A stretch of 64,000 nucleotides of DNA, from contig OX411547.1 in assembly GCA_948146395.1 (NCBI GenBank), positions 32,716,614-32,780,613 on the forward strand. Direction: 5' to 3'. The stretch comes from Fragum whitleyi. Lineage: Eukaryota; Mollusca; Bivalvia; Cardiida; Cardiidae. Under the pieces are notes generated by a model that worked only from the letters and a program-made list of their open reading frames with translations, was not told where the DNA came from and made no database searches. The translations under genes were made by a program, and so were the position numbers. Of the stretch, positions 42,701 to 54,700 are shown one piece after another. The stretch's first letter is position 1. Each line of letters starts with the position of its first letter.

Positions 42701-45700
42701 TGGACGCACGGACGCAAGACGGACACCCTGCCATGACAATAGCTTGCTGGCCTTCGGCCAAAGGAGCTAAAAATCATTTTCACAAATTTGTTTGTTTTTG
42801 TTTTTGATTTGTTTCCTGTCTCTGATCTTTAAACAGATTTGTTTGGTATATCAGACAACCTGGATGTTAGTTGATGTATCTAATAATTTGTCAAGAATCT
42901 ATATTACAATATTACCTGTAGTTCTGGGGCACCCCCTTCATCCCGAATCAGGAGCAAATAACTCTGACCATCGATAATCACTTCCTTCTTGAAACGACCA
43001 CCTGAAATCAGACCATGTATTGACCCTTGTCATACTGAATAAAAATCTTTCCAAAATTACATTCAAATCAAAAGACTGAAAACACTGGATGCACTACAAT
43101 GAGTCAGCATTTATATTGAGAATATAATTTTTAAACTCTTCTAATTTCAAGAGGACAAAGATTCAATAACTTTGACGTTGACAATCACAGACGACCATGA
43201 CCTTTTGATATGACCCTTTGAAATAGAGGTAGTAATCTATGCCCACTGGTACCTAGTTCTACAGCTAGGTAGGAAAAGACTTTACCACAACCATACCTTG
43301 GACAAAACAATGTCAGAGATAAGCAAAGCTAACTAGATCTGTTGCAAAGTGGACAAATACCCTTCACCATGAGTGCTTTGTCCCAGTTCCCAGACAAAGT
43401 TCAATTGTGACCTTGACCTTTGTGACCCAAAAACAATAGGCTACCTCTTTCAATCAAGAGCAACACTTGTGCATAGTTTTGTGTTTCTAGGTCACTTTGT
43501 TCTTGATTTAGAGTCCGGAATCAAAAAGGTTCTACGGACAGATAGATGGATGGACAGACAGATGGGGTGAAACCTCCCTCTCCTTCATTGGTGGAGGGTA
43601 TACTAATGTTCACTGAAAATCTACATCCTCTCACAATAAGATGGATCAGTGCAAAACAGTTGTACCTGCCTATTAACAAATAGGCAGTTTCAACTGTTTT
43701 GCACTGAGCCATCAGAGCCTATCATAGTTTAATGCTCAACAATTCAGCCAGTATTTAGCAGAAAGTTTTCACCACGGATCATTGACAACACCACAGCAGA
43801 TGTACCATTGGAATGTCTTCTTGTAACGAACTTTGTTTTGTTTAGTTAGAATGATGGAGTTTAAACTACTTTTAAAGTATTTCAGTCCACATGATTAGGA
43901 GCCCAATTTGCTTTACATTATAGAACCAATCAGGGTTTGACACTTACTTGTAAAGTAAGGAATTACATTAACTTACTGCATATGACACACAGACAGACAG
44001 ATTGGCTGATTGCAGTATACCCTGAAAGCATTCCTTTTGCAGGGGTTTATATACCAGTTCATAAATACAAAATATTACCAAGCTATTTTCCATGCTTTGG
44101 TACATCAATTATACAGGAAATAAACCAACCTACTTCTGTTGTTGTCTTAAATTTCAAAATTCCCATAAAACACACCTCGATGGCATTTGCTATTTCTCAT
44201 GTTATTTAGGAAGTGTTTTAATATATTTCCCATTGAATGTAAAGAGCTTTATAGGACTTACAAAAGCCATTAATTAATCAAGTTATTTTATTGAAACATT
44301 ATTCCCTTTTCAAATGGTCCTGCTTGTGGTATTTATGATGGAACATAGAGGGAAACAAAATAGTGGCATTGTATGTTTATCTACGCAATTAATTTCAAAA
44401 AGCTTTTGAAATACAAGGGTCTTAAGGGACACAGGTTTTGCGACTCAGGGACTCCCAATAAGTAGTTAGGACCCTAAAAACTATCTGACTAGGTCTAGGG
44501 ATCATCTTCATAAAAGAATTGAAGACTGTCTATAACAATCATAACAATCTTCAATTCTTTCCTGAAATGGAGCCCAAAATAGTCAATTTATATCAATTAA
44601 AATACTAAATGCAAAGACATTTAAATATCCCATTATGAAACATTCGCTAAATCTATGAAACATTCCCTAAATTAAATCATTATCCCTTTCATACAAATTC
44701 TATAACTAAATGATTTCTTGTCAAACATATAGACCAAGTTACTCTTCTTTCCCATAAAATTTTCTTTTTCTCTATTTTTAAAATGATTTAATCATAATGA
44801 TTATTAGGTTCATTGTAAAAGGTTTATAGTGTAAAATCTGGGTAAGGACCTAAAATCATATAGCCAATTAACAAAAGCTTTGAAGTAACATCACTTCATT
44901 TATGTTCAATATGGACAATCTCCTATTATCATACAAAAGTTTTTTTTATTTTCCAACATTTATCAGGGGTGTAGAATTTCCATGCCAGACTTGCCTAACA
45001 AGAGCTTTTCCACTTGCAGGCAAGAGAATATTTTCTAGGCTACTTGTCCATGGACAAATATTTCCAGAGCAAATCTTAGAACAGTACTAACTAGAACTGT
45101 TGCAGAGTGGACTTACACCCCACCAGTCATTCTATAAAAAACGTACATATGATGTCCTGGACGGATTTCTGAACAAATAAAGGCGAATAGGGTAAAAACT
45201 CGCAATATCCATAACAAATACGATTAAACAAAACTTTTCAAAGCTATATAAGTTAAGTGCCTGTCATCTATATTAAAAAAAATATATTTGATTGTACACA
45301 GGTCGGCCACCTAATTCTTGTCCCGATTAAGTTTCTCTTATAGATACGCAAATATTGTTGCGAGATGGTCTTCAATCACATATTACAATGTACATGATTT
45401 TCTTTATATTGTATAGGCAAACCATTATGAACACATATCTATGTGTAGAAAAAGGACATTTAGTTAAAAAAAGCATTCTAATGTTTGTCCCACAAAAACA
45501 GTTTATTCCATCATTACCGTTACGATGCGGTTTTGCAAAAGTATCGTCCCTTGATTACTCTTCTTCACGAAGTCATAAGTTAAAAGCGCGCGATCATTTT
45601 AAGCGGAAAGGACGAAAACAGCATGGCTGATGGGTTGGAACTGAAAATTCAAGGTAAGATTCATTCATGTATGAAGTATAGTCTATATGTATCATCACCG

Positions 45701-48700
45701 TAATAAGCGTAAATAGAACTCGAATGTTTATTTCAACTTTTTCTTCATAAATTTTGTATTTCGTCACGGGTATCTTGAGAATGAAAGAATGTTTACTGAT
45801 GTGCAATAACAGTCAGGGTCATATCTCGAGGGCTAAGTATAAACACATCATTACCGTTACGTTCATTACCGCAACACTATTTATTGTAACGGTAATGATA
45901 TTTAACGTAACGGTAATGATATTTAACGTAACGGTAGTGATATATTACGACATGTTGTGGTTTCTTTCTTAATTTCATGTGACAAAGTAAGAATATTAGT
46001 GGATATGAATAATTCTATCCATAACTAACTCTTTATCAAACAATCCAACGTTTTCACGTGTCTAAAGTAAACTGTTTATGTACGTAATGAGCATTTCTCC
46101 TTTTCCCACAATGTTTTTCTCCCTGTTAATGTAATAACATCCATCATTACACTTTTTTAAAATTGTCGTCTGCAAGTTTTTTTTTTAAGTTTGAAAGAGT
46201 CCAAAATTTGTCATTAGTTATTTCAATAAACATCGCGTGCGTTTGGGTAGAATCGGAACAGTTAATAACAAATACAGTACTGAAACTCAAGAAGGTAACC
46301 TCTGAACAGAAGCAAAACCAAAACGCACCGAAAACGCAAAACTATAAACAAAAAATTGTTCAAAAGCCTTACATAGGCATTTTGAAAAGGAAACTGATTT
46401 TACAAAGCTTAAGAAAACATTTTGCAAAAAGAAGCCATTGTTCGTACGAGTAATGGCTTCTTTTTTCACAATTTTTCACTTACAATTTAGAAAAAAAATG
46501 CACCAAACCCGAATCAAAACAGAAGCAAAACCTTTAAATCATTGCTATCTTGAGTATCAGTATTGTAAATACGTTGAAAATATCGTCAATGTTCTGCTAA
46601 AATCTCGTAACTACAGCTTGTTGATATGCATTTATTTCTCTGAAATACCTACCTTTTAAATATTTTACCAATTTCACTTACCATTTCAATAGTAAACATA
46701 AATTGCTTTCTTAAAAAATGAAGTGTCAGAAAACTTTTTTTCAGAATTCAAAAGGGCCCTTGACGCAAACGACAGAACAGTAGGACAAGCAGAAAGGTTG
46801 TTTGACCTGTTATCTTATGCTGAGGAGGAGAGAGAATTAGGTTGGGGCACGCGAGTGTGTGACCTATATGAAAAAGTTCTAGACACGAAAGACAATATTC
46901 AACTGAAAACAAAATTGTTACGAGAATGGCACTTACAGCTAAAGAGAGGGTTGCCAAATGGAGAGCAAAGCAGCGGGAAAATCCGGAGGCACATGAAGCC
47001 TATAAACAAAAAGAAAGAGAGAGGAACAAAAGGAGAAAAAAGGAAGGACAATTTAAATGTGCAGCTGATATGTCGGCCAGAGAGCTCAGAAACACGAGAA
47101 GACGCTGGAGAACCAATTCGTACTTGTACCGAAAACGAAAACAGGAAATGAATAATATGCTGACTCCGCCAACATCACCAACATCGCCAACAATCCAAGA
47201 ATCACCGCAAAGGAACGTAAGAGCAGATGCTATGAAACGATCAATTGCCAGAAGAAGAAACAAGGAAAGAGCTAAGTGCTACAAAGAAAATGCTAAGTTA
47301 AAAATCAAACTGAAACTTCAAACACGGCTAACTGAAAAGTACAAAAAGAGATTCCAACGTCAAAAAAAGAATCATGACGAACCAACTAAAGAAACGCATT
47401 TGATAAATGTCAATAACAAAAAGGTATACAAATTGTATGAAACGGTAATTAATAACATCCGGATGAAATACCAAAATTCTAGATCGCAAGCTCAGAAGAG
47501 AATGATAGCTAGCCTTGTAACAAGTAAAAGGATCCTGAAGCAGTATAGGATTGGCGCGGTAGCCCAGTCAATCTTTGCCTTTTCTCGTCGTCACCTGAAA
47601 GATCAACATAGACGAAAACCTCACATAAAGAGTTTAAGAGTCAAGGAAAAGGTTGTAGAATTTTTTGAAAGGGACGATGTATCGAGAATGAAACCAGATA
47701 AGCAGTCCACAATCACCCGTAAAGGAATAAAGAAGCAGTTACGCTTACTAACCGATGATCTAAGACATCTGCACATGAAATACAACTCAGAAAACATGCA
47801 CAACATGTCGTATAGCTTGTTTTGTCGTTTACGACCTTTCTGGGTCATAAAGCCAAGAGAAAAGGATAGACAAACATGCATGTGTAGGATACATGATAAT
47901 CTGAACCTTAAGTTAAAAGCCGCCCACGCTGCATCAATGATCAAAACTAAAGACATAAACAAAGTTGTTAAGACTATAGTTTGTGATGAAAATAACAAAG
48001 CTTGTATGTACAGAGAATGTACTACATGTGGTCAGAGAAGAGTTGGTTTAGATACAGAAACTGAAGATAGACCAAGCCAGGTAGAATGGTATGAATGGAA
48101 GACAAGGCGGGAGGAAGTATCACAGAATGACCAAGCAAAGATAGTTACCAAAGTTATGAAATCTAAGGAACAAGGGTCGAGAGAAGTATTGGCCGAAGAA
48201 ATATGCAAAGAGACTCACAGAGCATGTAGACATATATTCAATATTCGTCACCAGTATAAAAGTTTGCAACAGTTAAAATCAAATCTGACAGAAGATGATT
48301 TAATGATCCACATAGATTTCTCTGAAAACTATACAGCAAAATATGCACACGAAATCCAATCCATGCACTTTGGAGGATCACGTAACCTCATTTCCCTCCA
48401 TACCGGTGTGATGTATCTTCATGACGGCACATACCCATTTTGTACAGTCTCTGACAACCTGAGACATGATCCATCGGCGATCTGGGCTCACCTACACCCA
48501 GTTTTGAAAGATATAACAAGCCAGCGAAAACTCAACTCAATTCACTTCATAAGTGACGGACCCACAACACAGTATAGAAATAAACACAATTTCTTTTTAT
48601 GGGGTCACAAGGTTCAAGACTACGGATTCAAAAGTTCAACATGGAATTTTTTGGAAGCCTCACATGGGAAGGGGGCTGCAGACGGGATTGGTGCGGCAGT

Positions 48701-51700
48701 GAAGAGGGCAGCAGACCAAGAAGTGCTTGTCAGACAGAAAGATATTACGACTGCTGAAGATTTTGTAACACTGTTAACAGCTAATAAAAGTAATGTCAAA
48801 TTCTACATTGTTAAAGGATCCGATATTGATGAAATACAGCACGAGCTTCCAAAATCCCTCCAGGCAATACCAGGAACAATGAAGATTCACCAGGTAACAT
48901 TGTTATGAAAATTCAGCCTCAATTGATTACATAACATAATGCCTCTACCTTGTAATGTAACAGTACTGAAACTCAGGAAAGTAAACTTTGAACCAAAGCG
49001 AAACTGAAACGCATAGAGACCAGGCTCCGTCCACGGAGTTAAAAGTTTTTGTTTTCAAACTAAGGCTCAGACTCAAGAATTCTGACGTTTCATTGATCAG
49101 ACGTGGCGTCATATTCCATACTGACCAATCAAATGCCATTATTATTGAGTCTGAGTCTGAGTTTAAACTCAAAAAAATATATATAGGCGCGGAGCCTAGA
49201 TATTTATTATAAAACCGATGAGTCAAAACTATAAGATCTGTTGTGCGACAAAAGTGGGAATTTACCTTTAAAGCTTATCAAGACATTATGAAAAAAGAAT
49301 CTATTGCTCGTACGAGTAATGGTTTCTTTTTTTACGATGTCTTCTGCTTAATAATTTAGTATTGAATCCACCAAAACCGAGGCAAAACTGTTGGTATAAC
49401 TTTTCTAACAAAAATACGAACAATTAGAGAAATGGATGTTCTTATTGTTTATTTCAGTTGGTGTTGGAGTCAGCAGAATCCTTCTCATCAAGAGTAGTCT
49501 CTTGTTTTTGTTCACACCCGACCAAGCTATGTTGTGGCTGTTTTGATCCATGTTCCCATCGTCTTCATCCAATACCGGTACGTAAAATATGTTTTCAAAA
49601 TCTTCTGTTAAATCAAACAAATGTTAAAGCATTAACTTCAGTTATATTTACGTGATACAATTGCAAAATTTTAAACATTCTTTTATTGTATGCTTCACAG
49701 AATGTCGATGATAATAACGCAAACACAGAGAAGAATACAGCAGACCACGAATGCAACCAGACTAAAGTGGTAAGTGGAAGTATTGTTTTATTCTTGCTAA
49801 TTTAGTTCTACAGTATTTAGAGAGGATAGAATACCACCTGTGATGAACAATTTCCAGTTAAAATGTTTGCTTTTATGAAAATGTATATTTACTACATATC
49901 AAGGAATTTTTAGACATGTCTATTACATATAACAATTGTTTGTTTTATCATATACATTCAAGTTTTTTTTTCGGTAGCTCTAGTACTGGTAGTTACCCAG
50001 AAAATTAATGAAAACGGCGTAATTCACCATACAGACAAACAAAATCTTCCTGAATGTAACAATTATATTTTAGAAGGAATCCGGATGTGAGTTGGAGTCT
50101 GTGTCGGTTGTGGATGAATCTCTGGTTGGAAAGTTTGTGGTAGTTCTATATGATGACAAGCCATTTACAGGCGTTGTTCAAGCTGTTGATGAAGATGATA
50201 TTGAAGTAAAGGTAAAATATTTTGTGAAAATTGAATGTATACCTTTAAAAGACAACCCATAAGCGACACATTTATTCATAAATATCATGTATAGTACTGA
50301 AACTCAGGAAAGCAACCTCTGAACTGAAGCGAAACCGTAACCGAAATCGTAAAAATTCTTAACAAAAGAAAATCAGTGTCAAAGCGTTGATTAGGCTATT
50401 TAGATATAAAACAGATTGAAATACGTTCAATAAAAATGTGAAAAAATAGGCATAGCTCGTACGAGCATTGGCTTCTCTTTACGCAATATTTCATACTTTT
50501 ATTCTAGTATGGAATGCACTGAAACCGAAACTAAACCGTAAAGAATGTTGCTTTGCTTAGTGTGCCTAAGGGGTAGATAACTTTACGCATTGATATAAAT
50601 CTAGTGTTGAAACATATCATTTGATAATCTTATTTTATAGGCTATGCACACAGCTGGACTCAATAGATTTTACTGGCCTCTACTTGAGGATGTATGCTGG
50701 TACCATTGTAACAAGGTAGTGACGGTCCTGTCTGCTGAACTAGAACGGATTGGATCTCGACATTGGCAAATACAACCGTCAACTTGGAGAAGCATTATGA
50801 AAAAACTTGACATGTAGAAGCTGGACATAATGGACATTGAAATGTTTCTTTAACGAGGAAGATTTTTTTTTCTTTCTATGATATATAAATATATAATACG
50901 TATTTAGTGTTTTGTATGAGAAAAAATATCTAACAAGGTTGGGAGAATTGATCATTGTCGAGGCTCTGCCGAGACAATTATCAATTCTCACAACCAAGTC
51001 GAGATTTGCCAATGTCGAGATCCAATTTCGTACAATACTCTTAGTACGTATTATATTTATCTTATAGCCTCTATTTGTCTTTTTTTCGTCGATGTTTCTA
51101 ACTGAAATTCAAGTTTCTAAAAATAGCCACATTATATCATGTTCTAAAAATAACTATGTGATATCATAAAAAATATCATACGGGATGTTATCACACGGAT
51201 ATTTGGATAGTTACAAGATAAATTCTAAATATCATCTTAAGAAACGCAAATATACTCATAGACAATAATATTGACCTTTGTTTACATAAAACGATATGAA
51301 AATCAAACACTTAAAGGAATAATAGATTAAACGCATTGCCTTATTTTGATAAAAGTATAACTTCAACATAATGAAACATTAAATGCATTTAACACGTATT
51401 CTATTTTTTACGTTAGTTTTGTTACATTGTGTATATAACCAAAGGCCAATATTGTCGTCTTAGGGCGACATTTGTACCTTATAATACTCAAGTGTATTAC
51501 TATTTGAGTAGAGGTTGCCTATCGGGACAAAAATTAACCAAGTAATTAACTGTTTAATCTTAATTATAGTGGTACAAACTGTAAGCATTTAAAATGTTAA
51601 TAAGCATTTCGACTATTTTTTTGTTTTGTATCTGTTCTTATAATGTTATACGTTTCACTTTGTTAGTATACAGTTTGCTAAAAAAAATTCTGATATTTCT

Positions 51701-54700
51701 GCTATTGCCACAGGAATAGCTGATTATTTTGTTGAATAGATTTGAGTAAAGTCTGTTGATTATAAGAGATATATATGATTCCATGAGAAAAATCGAATAT
51801 TTAATGAAATTATACAGAAAATTGTAAACTAAATTAATTAAAGATACATTCATTTAATTAGGAGAAATTCAAAGATTTATAAGAGAGAAATATGATCATA
51901 TGATGATTTTCCTATTTAGCATTGTGGCAGCTTGATACACATGTGTTTAATTCTTATTGTGTTCTAAGTTTTACCTGTAACTGTTCGTTTTGTGACTTCA
52001 GTTAATAAAAGTATTTCATCATATCATTACCGTTACACCCTTGTCTATACCGTAACGCAAAATCATCACCGTAACTGCCAATATTTTTTAGCAAAAACGT
52101 TAAAATTCAAGGTAAATTAATTCTATTAGCAGTACCGTGACTTCCTTTTGGCTAAAGGTTTCTTGTGAGGTAGTTTAAAGTGAAGTATAGGGCTTCTGCA
52201 GTCAGATATTATTTTTGAAAGTAAGCGCTTTGAAGCTTAAAACGGTAGAGTTGTCAATATATCGCAAATTTCTCTGAAACGCCTGATTTTATCTCTTATT
52301 TATTATCAGAATGTACAACGACAGCTTATCAGATTATTTTACAATGTTTGTTTTCTTAAAAAATCAAGTCGGTTTAATGAAAAAACACCTATATTTCGTC
52401 TGTTACGGTAATGATGTTTTGCTCGAGGCATGATTATGAAATGTCCGTTTCTTTTATCGTTTCAATAGATCAATTCAGCCCTTTGCTACCAATACACAGT
52501 AAGATCAATTATGAAACATATAAACACCAGTGGAAATGTCAATTAGCATCTAAGTCTAAATGTTTTTTCATTCAGTCATGTGTACGTTTTTTATAGAATG
52601 ACTGCCACAAGCACTTTGTCAAAATGCAAGTGCTTTTAGTACAGGATGTGTTTGTAACAAATATTGAGGTGACCTTGACCTTTGATCTATATGACCCAAA
52701 CACAATGGGGCATGTCATTGAGTCATAAGCAACATTTGTATAAAGTTTCATGATTCTAGGTCGCTTGGTTCTTAGGTTAGAGTCCGGAAACGAAAATTAA
52801 ACAAAAATTGGCTGTGACCTTGACCTTTGACCTATGCGACCAAAAAACAATAGGGCACTTCCTTGGATCATAAGCAACATTTGCATAAAGTTTCATGAAT
52901 GAATATCACTTGGTCCTCTAGTTAGAGTCGGGAAACAAAAATTGAACAAAGGCTGACTGTGACCTTGACCTTTGACCTATGTGACCCAAAAACAAAAGGG
53001 AACTTCCTTGGGTCATAAGGAACTTTTGAATAACCTTTCATGATTGTAGGTGGCTTGGTTCTTGAGTTAGAAGCCGGAAACGAAAAGGTCTACAGACGGA
53101 CGGATGGACAGACAGACAGACATGGTGAAACCAATATACCCCCTCTACTTTGTAGATGGTGGGTATAAAAAGATCTAGGACAAAAGTCATCAAATTGTTT
53201 CTTTCAAATTGTTTGTTTGTTTGAATGGGTTTTACGCCGCTTTCAACAATTTCGCAGTTATATCGCGGCGGCCGGAGCACCTAACAATGGATTCCTGGTA
53301 TTTCTTTCACCTGTACTACCATTATACCCTTTCCTAGCCTCCGACTGCTATCTCACATAGGTTTACGATTATCTACCCATTGGTGAGAGACAAACGTCGG
53401 AAAGGATATTTGCCGCCACCGGGGACTGAACCCACGACTTCCGGGTTGGAAGTCTTATGCCTAACCAACTGCGCTATGGTAGCGGCTGTTTCTTTCAAAG
53501 GGTAGAAAACATTGTCTTTAATGAAGAAAAGCATTTTCTTCATTAAAACAATGTTTTCTCAATATTTGGCATTCCATTTTTTGGTGGACGAGTGAGAAAT
53601 TTACTTTACATAAGACTTCAATAATTCAAACAGCTTGGGTCTTTCTTGTATTATCTGCCCTTGAATTGATTGAAATTCACTATATTTCTTTTGTGAGCAA
53701 CTCGTCACACTTTGGAATGGAATGAACTGAAACTTGCAAGATAACTGTTTGGCATATAGTTGTGCATAAAATCATTTTCAATTTACACTCAAAAGGTCAT
53801 ACTATGTTATGGCACCAGTTTTCCGTCTGTCTGTTTGAAATATTATTAGCTATCATCCAAGCTCACGTTACTGACAAGCCAAGGTTACTGACAAGCCCCA
53901 TCGGGCGTCACTCTGCGAAGCTCTTGTTTTTAAGAATTAAATTTTTCCGACGTATATCTCTAAAAGTAAATTATCTATCAATCTATTTCTAAATTCATGG
54001 GTAGTTAGATCCGTTTTAGGAGAAGTGCAATGCAAAAGAACTACAATTTCCGTGAACAAGTGGAAAATATTCGTATTTCTACCCCATGCATTTATCTAAC
54101 ATTTCATTATAATTGCAATCCAATAAAATAATGAATTCCAATTGGTTTAAATCACATCACGTGGGGAAATCCATTGCACTTTATTTCTGTATAAAATGCA
54201 AAAGGTCTTTCGGGAAACCCCTGACATTCGATCTGCAAGTCCTGTGTCGTAGGAACTCAAATTTATCTAGTTCCTGATCAACAACACAACATTGCTATTT
54301 GATCTATCATAAATTAAGATATTTTTGAAAGAATTTACGATCAAAAGCATACAGTTCTGATTCTGAGTTGACGTAAATAAACATAGAAAACTGCGAGTCG
54401 ACGAAGATTATCAAGCAACCCTCTCAACTAAGACCGGTCATGCCGTTTTCATTTAAAAATACAGACTTACTTGATAGAAACAAGTTTTTTGTCATAAGTA
54501 CCTCTACGAATTTTAAAAGTTGTTGTTTATTTGTGTATCATTTGTTTAACTTTATGTCAGTTCACTTCGATAGCGAGAGGAAAAATACACGATCTAAAAA
54601 TAGATTGTGTAATGTATACGCACAGAAAGTAGACTTGAAGCTTTAATGTTTAGCAGAGTTTTAATAGTTTCTTCGATCTAGATGATTGCAATTATAAGGG

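Larger units (their letters stand above)
45124..52604 (+). mobile_element. Complete 7481-bp DNA transposon with 24-bp TIRs and 4-bp TSD (CCAC)
   Basis: The left end CAGTCATTCTATAAAAAACG (then TACA) is matched exactly by the complement of the right end for 24 bp; after one mismatch four more bases (ATGA) agree. CCAC stands directly outside both ends (45120-45123 and 52605-52608). The surrounding repeat is continuous once the element and one CCAC are removed. Inside is a spliced transposase-like gene on the plus strand, an overlapping upstream ORF, clustered TCATTACCGTTAC motifs near both ends and three internal copies of a ~260-bp repeat. A 4-bp duplication and a DDD-type protein are features I know for the Sola superfamily. 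That assignment is inference; Academ or an unnamed group remain possible. Confidence 0.92.

Noticed and set aside
42340..42783. 147-codon minus-strand ORF and opposing 106-codon plus-strand ORF
   Set aside because: Both arise from the tandem units of the hairpin-ended repeat. The repeated residues follow the repeat period and there is no start context or family resemblance.
45355..45630. 91-codon ORF at the left end of the transposon
   Set aside because: It ends across the proposed first exon in another frame, contains the subterminal repeat and lacks protein-like composition.
47000..47998. Minus-strand ORFs of 87 and 125 codons inside the transposase gene
   Set aside because: Antisense shadows of the 1968-bp coding exon; no support of their own.
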